Shown piece by piece: positions 37,690-48,608 of a DNA stretch of 64,000 bases. Numbering within the stretch: the first letter of the stretch is position 1; every line of letters starts with the position of its first letter. The notes below the pieces were generated by a model. The model was not told where the DNA came from. It worked only from the letters and a program-made list of their open reading frames with translations, and searched no databases. Both the position numbers and the translations under genes were made by a program. This DNA is from Climacium dendroides (taxonomy: Eukaryota; Streptophyta; Bryopsida; Hypnales; Climaciaceae), in NCBI GenBank assembly GCA_950106755.1, contig OX467082.1, forward strand, positions 13,020,001-13,084,000, in the 5' to 3' direction.

Positions 37690-38130
37690 TAAAGGATGAA
37701 CGAACCACGCAGTTTAGGTCGAGCGTCCACCGCATCAAATGGCTCTGACAAGGCGGACGCTTGGCCATTTGCATTTGGCGAGCGCCTGCACGAGGCAAAT
37801 ACTTCACCGTATGTCTACCTCGAACGTCCGCCTCAGTAGACACCTGAATGTAGCCGACGGCCGAGTGCTCGCTTCGGTATACGACCAATCCAGCGGATGG
37901 TTGGGCGTCTGTCCAAACATTCGCTCCGTCGGGTGTCTGTCCGGTACATTGGACGACCTCGACGAAACAGACCACATGTTTGCCCATCCATGACCGCCTA
38001 CTCGTCTGCTGCCCGTCAGAAAACATCGTTTTGCGAATGCTCAAGGACGTCCGCACCTGAACATCTATGTCCGCTAGACATCCGGACATGACGTTGAATG
38101 TTCGAACGTCCGAACGTCCGTGCAACCCTA
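37690..38130. repeat. GC-rich right terminal region of the old element
   Basis: GTCCGCC, GGCGGACG and CGAACGTCCG words increase toward the end, finishing GAACGTCCGTGCAACCCTA. Composition and terminal sequence match 60110-60557. Confidence 0.7.
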
Positions 38131-38138
38131 CTTTCAAT
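38131..38138. repeat. 8-bp target duplication, right
   Basis: CTTTCAAT, identical to 14591-14598, immediately outside the terminal CAACCCTA. Confidence 0.85.
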
Positions 38139-39865
38139 GTCTTCTATCCTTCATCTCCCAACACTCCAAACCAATGAAATTTGCTTTAAGTGAAAGTACT
38201 ACTAGTGGGTGAGAGTAGGAAAAATATTATATTCTTCACAAGTGAAGTACAAATTCACATGAAAACCAAGGTACCCAATTCAAGCTTCTTAACAAGCACT
38301 CCTTGAGTCTAAATTGGCTTTAATAATACTTAACTTTTAGTGTTACATTACTAAATACAATTTTTTATGTAACAATGTAATATTTAGATTTTGAAAAATA
38401 CCAACAACATGAATAGATTTGCTAGTGTAAAAATATTTGTGACATAGATGTTAAAATGATTAGAATAAATATTTAATACTATTCAAAATATTAGATAAAT
38501 GATACAAATATGAATAAATAAAAGATAGATTATTTATTATTATTTTAATATAATATTAATAAATTCTACTTAATGTATCCAACAAAATTTTATATATTTT
38601 AAAATATATAAAATATCTTTAGTGGAATATTTTGCAAGATGGAGAATCAAAGTATCTACATTCAAATGAACATATTTTCAAAATTTGAGGACAACTAGAA
38701 GTACAAATGAAAAGTATAAAAAATACAATTAATTGTATACAGTTTAGGTAGTTGAAGTTGAAGAATAAATACTCATACATTATAAAAGTTTTAGAATTAG
38801 AATGATTTGTTTAATATAAAACTTTAAGTTTGATTTTATTTCATAAAAGGATGTTAAATTAAATCAAAATCTAATCTTTAAGATTTAATTTTTAACCCCT
38901 AAAGATCTTTTAAATCCAAAACACTTTTGGATTGTTTAGGTGACCTTAAGTGATATAGCAAAAGTTGTTCTTTAGCATGCATAGGTCTCACTCATGTAGT
39001 ACCTTGAAGCCCTAAATTGTTTATGTCATTGTAGCACAAGTTAAGAATGAGATCCTATAGTTTGAACTTCTTCAAAATGCCTAAAACTTTATTTACAACT
39101 TTTTTTTTCCAAAATGTTGTTTTTGCACAATTTGAGAGAATTTTCTTATTTTTGAGCCAAAGAACTTTAGAAAAAAATTCCTAAATTAGGACTTTAGATT
39201 TTTTGAAAATTTGGTCAAGCTTCATTGACTTTACATTTGTGAATTTCATGAATTTAAAAAAACAGATCCTATCTATCATACTTTACTTGTGTAGCTAATA
39301 TATATTCTAAAAAAGATTAATTAATTTTATTTGATTGCATAGATAGTTATCTATATGAATACAATTAAACCATTTAATTCCACATAGTGAAGTGAAAATT
39401 TTGAAGAGTTTTATTTTAGATGCAATAAAGATAAAACATAATATAAAGTTGTTTTTTGAACTCAATTAAAAAATTTCTTGAATAAAATAAAATAAATACA
39501 ATACATATTACTTACTAGAGCATTTTTACCTTTGAGATATATAATTTTCAATTTTTGGACAAAGTTATTAGCAATTTAGTTTTTCCTTTCATCATGCGTT
39601 TTAAAAACTATTGATCTACATTCACATTTAAAATCAAAACACTTCATGCACATTGCATGTAGTTTGTGAATCAAAGGTTGCAAAAAAAGATCCACTAAAA
39701 AAAATCTTTGATAAATCATAAAAAATTAAGGTTTACAATAATAGAACTTAATATACAAAGGAAAATCTATAAAAAAAAAATGTCAATAACTTGCATCTCT
39801 TTAAAGATGATTTGATTGTAAACGATTGAAAAATATACAAATTAAAGACCAAGAAGTCAAAAAAA
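38139..39865. other. AT-rich spacer, no gene seen
   Basis: Strongly A/T-rich with only chance frames. Weak resemblance to the dispersed repeat is possible near 38890-39250 (CCCCTAAAGATC) but is not firm. Confidence 0.45.
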
Positions 39866-39869
39866 TATT

Positions 39870-41360
39870 GTGATTAACTTCTAAAGTTCCAAGGTCCTTT
39901 TTTCATCAAAAACCACTCAAAGTTGCCATTTCTATTGCAAAGAGAAAAAGAATTTAAAAATTATTTTTTCTTACATATTTAATTGTAGGATCTTGTACTG
40001 CACTAGTATAAAAGAGTGGAAATTTTTTTAGGAACTTGACCTCATAGATTGCAAGATATTTGCATTTAAAGTGAAAAATATAAGTTTTTCTTACACCTTG
40101 CTTGAGTGGCTTTAAACCTTTTTAACTTAAAATTTTTGCACTATTGATTTTGATTTTCTAATTTTTTATGTTGAAGACTTGAGTTGAGAATCCAAGAAAA
40201 AATTCAACAAAAAAACACTTAATTTTCACTCATTAAAAACTTACTACCTTCGTTCCAAAATGAAGTTCTCGTTGGACAAAATCTTTTGGATCAAGGCTAA
40301 AAACAACTTTTTAAAGACTTATTATACACAATAAGTAGATTTTGATGATCTCTTCCCATCCTAAAAATTTGAGTTTTAGAACCCTTTTCAAAGTGCACTT
40401 TTAGAATATTGAAAATTGAAAATTTTTGGGCATTTTCAAAGAACACCAGTGAACACCTAATTGTTGAGTGTCAGGGTGTCATTTTGTAGGCATTTAGTAT
40501 ATGGCTAAAACCAAGTATAAAACTTTGTTTTGCCTCCCAAAACTTAATCTACTTCAATTGGGGAATACTCAAAGAGATGCAAAAAATAAGAAAAAACCAT
40601 GTTCATTGATCCCTTCAATCATTTTATTTGTCTTTTACTCAATGATGCATGGATAGAGGGGGAACTACTACTTAGAATTGTTTTCCTAGTCCCAAACAAC
40701 AATTACAAGCCAAACTTGATCAATTTCAACATCACAAAGTGCAACAAGAAGATCATTTTGGGACAAAAAAACAAGACCAAAAGGAAGATCATTATGGGAC
40801 AAAGGGAGTATTAAATAGAAGTAGTTTCAAGGAAAAACTAACCATTAATAGCTCTAAAATGGAATTGAAACATATTAATTCCAATGGTGAGATTGTTCTA
40901 GCAAGCAAACCTAACCTTGTCTAAAAATTTCTTTTGAAAAATTGTAGAAACTACATTCAAAAATGAATTCTATAAGATATTTTTTTTAAAAGATGCTTAG
41001 ACTACCCGGAAAACAAGATTGTCCATAATTTTCTCATCAATAGCCAAAATGGAATGAATCAAAGCTTCAGATGTAGAAAACAAAATATAATCTTTGAGGA
41101 AAAAATTATAAATTATAAAAATCCAACTTTTTGTGATTATTTTTGGACTATCCCTCAAACTGCTTTTTGGACTTAAGGTGGTATAACTTTTGCTCCCGAT
41201 TGAAATAAAAATTATATTCTCACAAAGCTAATATAATTTTTTATTTTTCAAAAGAAATTTTAAAAAATCAAGTCAAAAATTGAGATCACACAAGCCTACC
41301 TAAAATCCCAAAATTCCCCATAGGGACTTTAGAACTTTAGGGGTTAAAACCCACTCTACA
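39870..41360 (-). repeat. Dispersed repeat family, copy C, with the unoccupied insertion site
   Basis: Inverse orientation to copy A, interrupted by a Stowaway-like unit at 40244-40808. At 39894-39945 it reads through GGTCC-TTTTTTCATCAAAAACCACTCAAAG and then TTGCCATTTCTATTGCAAAGAG (split here by the target). This corresponds to the left and right flanks of the giant element, whose target CTTAAAAT aligns with CTCAAAGT at 39916-39923. Confidence 0.7.
40244..40808. mobile_element. Stowaway-like DNA element, 565 bp
   Basis: The left end CTACCTTCGTTCCAAAATG is complementary, with few mismatches, to the right end, which reads CATTATGGGACAAAGGGAG. TA flanks both ends (40242-40243 and 40809-40810). 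A second inner copy of the GATCATTTTGGGACAAAA motif lies near 40751. TIRs of the CTCCCTYYGTYCCA type with a TA target mark Tc1/mariner-related Stowaway elements. No transposase frame. Confidence 0.7.
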
Positions 41361-41819
41361 AAGACAATAAAAAGTGGATGGTTTGACATGTATTGGACCA
41401 ATGACCACAAAATGACACACGCATAAAACAGAAATGACATGTCGGTACAACAATGGTAGTTGTAGTTGCACTACCAAATGTAGTGCTCTATGAAAATATT
41501 TTATCTCAAAAGTTGTCGTTTTAACATTAGTTGTTGGCTTATATCAACGACCAATGTTTCTCACTTTCATGGTTTAGCCATGTCTTAACGCATGAAATTA
41601 CAATATCAAATTTCATAGTACATTCACTAGTGCAATCAAAGTTCTTGGGATTAGACATGAGACCAAATTTCCATCTCTTTTTTGCATTACAAAAAATTTC
41701 AGGCCTCCGGAGGGTTGTTAAGGTTTTGATTTTCAGCATGCCGCAGTGCAAGTACAGGAAAATATTTAAAAATATTTTTTTTGAAAAATATATATTTAAA
41801 AATATTAAAATATTAAAAA

Positions 41820-41880
41820 ATACTAAAACCTGACGTGGCGTTGACGTGGCACCAATAGTGCCACATCAACTGATGTCATT
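41820..41880. repeat. Short inverted TGACGTGGCAC repeat
   Basis: TGACGTGGCGT and TGACGTGGCAC are followed after 7 bases by GCCACATCA, giving a small hairpin. Role unknown. Confidence 0.5.
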
Positions 41881-41894
41881 AAATCTGTCATTAA

Positions 41895-42110
41895 AAAAAA
41901 TCTTAGATGAAAACGTTAGATTGTGGATAAAATCATAATTATGGATATGCATTAATGTGATATTTTCTATCCCATACGTGGATGAAAGCATAATTATGAA
42001 TATGTATTAATGTGATATTTTCTATCCAATATGTGGATGAAAGTTGAAATTTGGAGAACCACTATAACATTTTACATTGCCACTTTGGCATTTCGTAAAA
42101 AACAAAAAAA
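41895..42110 (+). repeat. Dispersed repeat shared with 28690-28860
   Basis: Similar to the 28690 copy, but a segment of about 60 bp (CATAATTATG..ATGTGATATTTTCTATCC) is tandemly duplicated here. Confidence 0.6.
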
Positions 42111-42179
42111 ACAAAGCCCTAGTGACTACCATCTGGTTTGTAAATTACTTTCCATTCAAAAATTGTAGCACTGCATATA

Positions 42180-42778
42180 CTCCCTTTGTCCCACTAAAAA
42201 CCTCCAAAAACCTTCTCTACAAGGGATTAACTATGTTTTTAGTCTTTGTGCTAGTGATAAATACATTCAAGAACTAGTAAGCTATCCCCTAGATATATGC
42301 AAAATCTCCAACTTAGGTGTCATTGTTTAGGCACCTAGAATTTATACAAAAAGTATCAAATTTGAGCATCGTTTGTGAATGTTGTCAACTCATCATTCTT
42401 AATGATTTAAAGGTTAATGGCAATAATGGGATTGTAGAAATATATGCTTCCAACCTAAACATTGCATCAAGGAAACCTAGCCTCTTTCATGAACAAATTT
42501 GCATAGCGCCCAAGTAGTCAATGAATTTGCATAGTGCCCAATTGGTCAACAAATTCATTGTCAGCACTACTATTTGAGGAAGCAACAAGTATAAGGTAAC
42601 TCATATGGGCAAAGCCAAGCTTGCTAGGAGAAAAATGCTCCTTCATTGCTTGCCACTTATTCCCATGAGGTCATTCAACACAAACAACATTTACTCAACG
42701 GTCAAATTTAGTAATCAAAGCTTTTTAGTGGGATACAAATTGTGTCTAATTTGGTGATTTTTAGTGGGATAGAGGGAG
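42180..42778. mobile_element. Stowaway-like DNA element, 599 bp
   Basis: Ends CTCCCTTTGTCCCACTAAAAA and TTTTTAGTGGGATAGAGGGAG are inverted with few mismatches, flanked by TA at 42178-42179 and 42779-42780. An inner TTTTTAGTGGGATACAAATT copy lies near 42722. Non-coding. Confidence 0.75.
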
Positions 42779-42789
42779 TACTTACTATA

Positions 42790-43400
42790 CTCATAGGTCA
42801 ACAAAATCCACAATACAAATTGCCATATTGAAAAATCTTGAATTTGTAATTAAAAGACACAATGCTTTGTGAAGAAAATGTAAGATTGGTCTTTCAACTA
42901 GCAAGTGATCTCATCAACTTGGCAATGCAATAAGGAGGAGGTTCCAAAAGCACACAAGCTGTAAAATTGCCCACCTCCTCAAATATACACTATTTGTGCA
43001 TGTTGCTTTTTTTATAGCCTTCAACAATGTACAAATAGCATACATTTGAGGTGGTGAGCAAGTTTAGAGCCCTATGCCATTTCAACTTTAAAAATTCATA
43101 ACAAATTCCTCAAAGTTCCAAAAAATATGAAATGACTTGGGTTAGATGCCAATTCCACTTGTCTTTTGAGGAAAATTTACTGAAAAATATTTCAAGAAGA
43201 TTCACCTCCCCCCCAAATTTAGTTTCAGCTCTTAGGTGGGAGATTTATGGACCTCCTACCTTATGCCACAAAAGTTACCAATTTCCATTGAAGTTCACAT
43301 GAAATCAACTCGGGAAAGGGGGGACGTCAAATACAAGTTAAATTTGTACACACATGCATCCAAAGAGTATTTTGGGGGATGTATTATCCTAGGCACTATC
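42790..43400. other. AT-rich spacer before the giant element, no gene seen
   Basis: No supported frame. The last about 70 bp up to 43473 belong to the dispersed repeat in which the giant element sits. Confidence 0.45.
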
Positions 43401-43465
43401 TCAGCCCCTTTCCCCTAAAGTCCGTTAACACCTTAAGTGCAGAGGTCTTTTTTCCATAAAAAGCA

Positions 43466-43473
43466 CTTAAAAT
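43466..43473. repeat. 8-bp target duplication, left
   Basis: CTTAAAAT immediately before CAGGGTTG, identical to 60558-60565. Confidence 0.92.
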
Positions 43474-43892
43474 CAGGGTTGTCTCGGACGTACGTCCATC
43501 ACGAAATCACGTCCAAAATTCGGACGTCCGGACGTCCGTTGTCCAGGTGTCTTGGACGCGGCCGGACTGTGGTTGGTCGGCGTCCAGCGGTTGGTCGGAC
43601 AGCCGTGGGAGCGGTCGGGCGTCCGGTGGAGCAGTTGGGCGTGACGTCGCAGCGGTCGGGAGGGTGGCCGACGGAGCGGTCGGGAGGGCGACCGACGGAG
43701 CGGTCGGGGGGACGTCCGACGGAGCGGTCGGTCGGACCGACGTCGCAGCGGTCGGGCGGACCGCCAGTCCGCAGGTTCGGCAGCGGACGGACCGTCCGAT
43801 CAAACGCCGTCCGCAGGTTCGGGGTAGGTTCGCGTCGTCCGGAGTAGATTCGGGAAGACAAGTTCTAGGTTTGGGCACGGACGGCTATATGA
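43474..43892 (+). promoter_or_regulatory. Left terminal repeat and ZnF-RING promoter array
   Basis: After the terminus come palindromic CGGACGTCCGGACGTCCG words, then a degenerate 24-bp tandem array (about 43585-43765) of the type GGAGCGGTCGGGAGGGCGACCGAC. CTATATGA at 43885-43892 is the likely TATA box, about 200 bp before the ATG. The same strand contains long low-complexity frames that I do not regard as genes. Confidence 0.65.
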
Positions 43893-44094
43893 GGGGACGG
43901 CCAAGGCATTTTCCCTCACTTCAACTCTCCTCCTTGGGAAACAACACCACATCGGATGTGCTACTGTTGCTTCACCGCGCCAGTTGCTCCTATGTGGTAG
44001 AGAGTTGGGGTCATACATCTTTGATTACACCGGAGGGGTTTTGAATCGGTCATTTACACACGGTTGAAGAGAAGAATCAAGGCATCAAGTAGCT

Positions 44095-47000
44095 ATGGAA
44101 GAAAAGCGCGGCATTAAAGGTGAAAGCAGCAAGAGATCGAAACAAAAAGGAGCTCGTCACGAGCTCCGTCTTGACATTTTAAAGGATGAGAACATTTTAG
44201 CTAAGCTTGAGTGGGAGAAGGTGGTCGATGAATACTGGACTTCCAAGTTGTGCAAGAAATATGTGAAGATGTATCACATTGGGAAGTTGTGGCCTCAAGA
44301 ATTACATGCTGGTCACACTCGGGAGTTTTCTTTTAAACTCGCAAGTTGTCTCAGCCCTCATTTTGTCCATCGTTCCGTAGAGGTGTGGCGGGCTCTCTTT
44401 GGGGACAAATCGATGAGCAAGGGTAGAATTAACTACACCATAGCAAGCATGGTGTATACAGAATTGAAGTTGGCTCGCAAGGTGAATTGGAGTACGTACC
44501 CCGGGACAGTAGAAACACCGCTTGTGCTTCCTGATGGCCAGAAAGATATTCCCGATACGTTTGTTTCAAAGGGACAAGTCCTTCAAATGGTTGAAGGCAA
44601 TGCTACTCTATAGCACAACATGGAAGAAAAACGTGTTTCTATCCAAAACAAAGTGCAGGACATGAAAGACAAAGGGGAAAACAAGGAGGAGCGCCCCCTT
44701 GAAAGTAGCAAAATGAATGCCACATCAGCGGATCGGACGAATCAAGCTGATATTTCACTTCAACCCGAAGTGGATAATACAGAAGGTAATGGAGGAGGAA
44801 GTATGACGCTAGAACCGGATACCGTATGTAATACTACGAAAGCTTTAGCGTCTTCTTCGAAGGGTGCGGAACGAGTCGTGCTTGACACTGTACCAATGTT
44901 TCTGAGCCCTTCACCAATTGCATCAAGCGCGAAGGGAGAACCTGGTATTTTCAAGGTGCCATCTCATCCATCAAAACAAGGATCAACGTTGAAGACATTG
45001 GAGTACAAAGAAGAGGTTCCCTCAGAAGAAATGGACAGGGCAACTGCTAGAATCACTCGTCTTCTAGACAGTGATGCCCTTATGGACATTAGTGCCAGGA
45101 CTACAGATGAAGAAATTAACAGAAGTCCAAGTCCAGTTCGGAGTCCAATGCATGAAGTGCCACCTTCCCAAAACATGAATGATGAGAACTTACAGAAGGT
45201 AGAAATGGACTCTCGGGAACCGGGTGTTCTTAACAATGGCGAAGAGACCCCAAAGACGGAGGAGAATCCAATGCTAGCGTTCTTGGGTCCAGAGGATCTA
45301 AAGACTTTATCAATGATGCCTCCGCTACAAGAAATAGAGCACTTACTACAATGTTCTCTTAAATGGAAGACTTTTGAAGTTCAAGAAGAAGTTCATCCTT
45401 CTGCAAATGAAGAGGGTACAACAAATGAAGGAGGCACGATAGATGAAGGGCAAACCTCAACCCCGTGCAACCGAGTATGGAAGTTCGGCGAACTATTCAA
45501 GACTGCCTACTCTCTATCATGTACAGCTAAACTTGTAGCTGTTATGACACCTGCCCTCACACAAATAGCTGAAGAATTTATGAGCATGACACCAGAGATA
45601 CTGGAGGGTGCCGTGGCCTTCAGAAAATTCATTGAATTTGCAGATAAGCTCCAAGAAGAGAAGGTGGAAAATCTCAAGGCTGTAGTTGAGCTTCAAACAC
45701 AAAACGAAGAGCTCATAAAGGTCAATTATGACAAAGAAGATCATGATCGCCTGAAGGTCAAGTTCGACAAATTGGATAAGCATTGCTCTATGGTGTTTTG
45801 GGATAAAGACCATGAAGCCTTGAGAGATATGTATTTTAGTCTTCAAAAAGAAGTTGAGACTTTAAAGCTCTCGAATGGGACATTGGAGTCCCAAAACCAG
45901 AAGTTGGTTTTGCAATTGAAGACATCTGAGGACAATTTACAATGGCATCAGGAGATGTTGAAGACATTACAAAACGACAAGTCATCTGAACATTGCAGGG
46001 ACGGAGCAAGCCTCTTGGAGGCAAGTCAACCAACTCAAGAAAGCGATCAACTTTCGCTTCCTCTTGACAAGGGCAAAGCTGTGGACGAGACTGTAGAAGT
46101 CGTTATGGCCATTGAGAGCCCTAAAGTTGTGCCTCCACTCTCATTAGAAGTTGCTTGCACGCAAACGGTGAATCATGAAGTCCAGGAATTAAGGCAACAA
46201 TTGGACTTGGCAATTCAAGCAAAGAATGACGCGGAGTCTTCTATACAGAGAATGGAACACGTACAAATACTACACGACATCCTTCCAATGAAGACCGGGG
46301 ATCTACGGTGGGTGCTGTGGGCAAGACACCTACAACAACAATCTGGTTTATGCTCTCAACTCATGAGGGGGCTCTTGAAGTATGCAATGCAGTCGGACGA
46401 AGCGTTGAGAAACGTGCAGTCTTCTCACCTGCGTTTGAAAGAGAAGTTCGACGCAGAATTAAAGGATCCCGAAGTATGCATTATAGTTTGGGGAAACATG
46501 GATAGAATGTTCGAGCGGTTGAATCACGGGAGAACCTATGAATCAGACAACATCAATTGGGCATTGGAAGCGGAAGAAGGATGGGTTCCTCACAACACAT
46601 TGTCTGCTCATATTGTTCAACATGAGAAGCAGCTTATACCTGGAAGTGATCCCAATGTTCCTTTGATGAAGGAAAAGTGCTCTCTTTGCCAATATCGTTT
46701 TGGGCCTGAAGGAGGTCTAACATTGGGTCAATGTGGCTACTCTTTTCATATTCTTTGCATCTAAAGAGCAGCACAATATTCCGCCCATTGCCCCAATTGT
46801 TGTACTCCTTTGAATGCAAGGTTTTATGAAATGCTAGGAATATTGCATTCTATGGCATTAGGTCATGAATTCAACCGGTGGAACCTTCCACTAGACCAAG
46901 CGCCACACAAATTCCAAAATCATTTGCACTGGGGAAAACCAATGGTATGGCTACCAAACGAAGGGATACATTCATTATACATGGATCCTCAAGACAAGGA

Positions 47001-47745
47001 TGAGTACTTCTGGATGACGCGGGACTTGGAAGTGGAATTGCGTGCCTTCGGGATCCCGGATAACGATGCAAGAGAAATGTTCTGTCATAGCATGGGGGGG
47101 CACTGGAGCACGCAATACCAAAAATTCTTCCGATTTCCTGATAAGGAATGGAAGAAAGAAGGGCCAAATGACCCTTTCGTGGAAGTGGAGTCTGATCCTA
47201 GAATCACAAAGCAGTACGAGGGGTACAATTCCGATTTGGTCGGGCGGGCCCGCATCTTAGCGAAGTTGGAAGAAGCAGCTAAGGTTCGTTGCATGTTGGA
47301 CTTGAATACGAAAGCAATGACAAGCCATAAGATGGAAGAGATTGCTCGGGCTTTCGATAAACGGATGGATGATGTTATCACCAAGTGGAGGAAGTATCTA
47401 GGGGGCGAACCTCCAATAGCTGATAAAGGTGTACCAGCTTGGTATTACGTGCAGAGCGAAGATAAAGTCATCGAGTACCTCGAAGACTTAGTACATGCCG
47501 CTCTGAGGACTTTAAACGCCCATGAAGTGGAGTTATCTCCGAAGCGGAAGAATAAACGGAGAGTTGAAGAAGATGATGACCACTCTCCAGAAACTAAAAG
47601 ACTATTTGAGAGGGTTGACATGGAAGTACAAACTGGAGAAGGACCCAGTGGTGGCCAGGCGATACCTCGTCGCAAAAGCAGAAGACTCATGGCGAAGGAG
47701 GGGACATCTCGTGCTGCAGAAGAAGATAGTAGTACTGAAAACTAA
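44095..47745 (+). CDS. ZnF / coiled-coil / RING-H2-like protein, two in-frame stops
   Basis: One reading frame of 1217 codons from the ATG at 44095, interrupted by TAG at 44611-44613 and TAA at 46762-46764. The old copy is open at the first site and has Met at the second, so both look like later mutations. Residues 47-132 form the shared zinc-finger-like domain (WTSKLCKKYVKMYHIGKLW, then C85 and H89, then INYTIASMVYTELKLARKVNW). Residues about 175-500 are Ser/Pro/Glu-rich and look disordered. Residues about 515-640 and 690-722 have coiled-coil character. A RING-H2-like segment spans 46675-46810: C-x2-C, C, H, C, then C-x2-C, with Tyr where the old copy has His. The C-terminal part has conserved MFCHSMGGHWSTQYQKFF and ends with basic clusters PKRKNKRR and PRRKSRRL, probably nuclear signals. 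By family logic it could be a ubiquitin E3-like factor; the substrate is unknown. Confidence 0.8.
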
Positions 47746-48119
47746 TAGGGAAATGTCTCGTTTCGTACTCTACATCTATTATATTAGTACTAGTAGAAAA
47801 TAAATAGCTTGTGGGGATTTTAATTAGTAGTTTTCTCTACCAAAAATTATTGTACTTAGGCTATCACGTTCATCATAGCTTCTTCATAATGTACATCGAA
47901 TTATAGGTGTATGCCACAAAAGTATGTTTTGATTTCCTTCACTTTACATATATATCTATATATACATATTTTGTATTCGATCTCTTTCTTTATATATATA
48001 GTTTTTTTTTGGCATATAAATTGAAGAATATGTCTATTTTTTCATTTATTTATTTATTTCATTGTTTGAATTCAATTCAATATGTTCTATTTCAGACTCA
48101 ATATTATACCTCATTTGCT

Positions 48120-48343
48120 TGCTCGGCCCTCTGGGGTCGGTCGGCCCTTTGAGGTCGGCCGGCTTGTGGGGTCGGTCGTCCCAGTCCGGTCGGTTGGCCC
48201 CCTTCGGTCGGTCGGCCCCGTCCACCCACACCGCGCGGTCGGCGCCGTCCGCTGATTTTTCACGACCGTTGTACTCGGCCTACGGACTGTGCAACGGTCA
48301 ATTCTTATTTCTAAAGCAAAGTGCGGACTGGGCAGAGTATAAG
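48120..48343 (+). promoter_or_regulatory. GC-rich promoter array of the transposase gene
   Basis: GGTCGGTCGGCCC-type words at about 48120-48250 end with TATAAG at 48338-48343, about 270 bp before the transposase ATG. This array is shorter than the other four. Confidence 0.55.
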
Positions 48344-48442
48344 AGCAAGGTTCAGGTCATTTGCAAACACTCCTGAGAAGCTGAACGCTAAGATTCCCAA
48401 GGGCTACGAGCTGCAAATTGAAAAATTTGTATCCGTTGCTTG

Positions 48443-48527
48443 GTAATGTATAGTTCAGTGGACAGGGGGGCTTTGGTTTATAAGGCTTCATACACAAATT
48501 TTTTTTCGTACATGTGATTGGGTGCAG
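48443..48527 (+). other. Possible 5' UTR intron of the transposase gene
   Basis: A donor-like TTGGTAATG at 48443 and an acceptor-like T-rich stretch ending GGTGCAG at 48527 would define an 85-bp intron in the leader. Length and ends are plausible for plants; there is no transcript evidence. Confidence 0.3.
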
Positions 48528-48608
48528 GAATGAACGTACTATGCGTTTGAAATCGAAGGCCGATATTTGAAGTTTCAAATTGGATCTGCAAGCTATTCAT
48601 TTTTTAAA

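Larger units (their letters stand above)
14599..38130. mobile_element. Older giant hAT-like element, 23.5 kb, decayed
   Basis: The left end starts CAGGGTTGTACAAAATG and the right end finishes CGTGCAACCCTA (the last base of the canonical CAACCCTG has changed). CTTTCAAT flanks both ends exactly (14591-14598 and 38131-38138), an 8-bp target duplication as made by hAT transposases. The left end matches the left end of the younger element over about 65 bp (shared AAATCACGTCCAAA), and the right end matches its right end, so both copies have the same polarity. Inside are decayed RING (minus), Gly-rich (plus) and kinase (plus) genes, their GC-rich promoter arrays, and a nested element at 17668-25348. 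No transposase remnant was found. Gene order differs from the younger copy. Confidence 0.85.

Noticed and set aside
43437..44044. Long overlapping Arg/Gly/Val-rich frames on both strands
   Set aside because: They run through the GC-rich terminal array. Period-related GC repeats keep several frames open at once, and none has a conserved counterpart in the old element.
48567..48608. Upstream start for the transposase
   Set aside because: The first codon would be TTG. The ATG at 48609 fits the family's start just before the BED finger.
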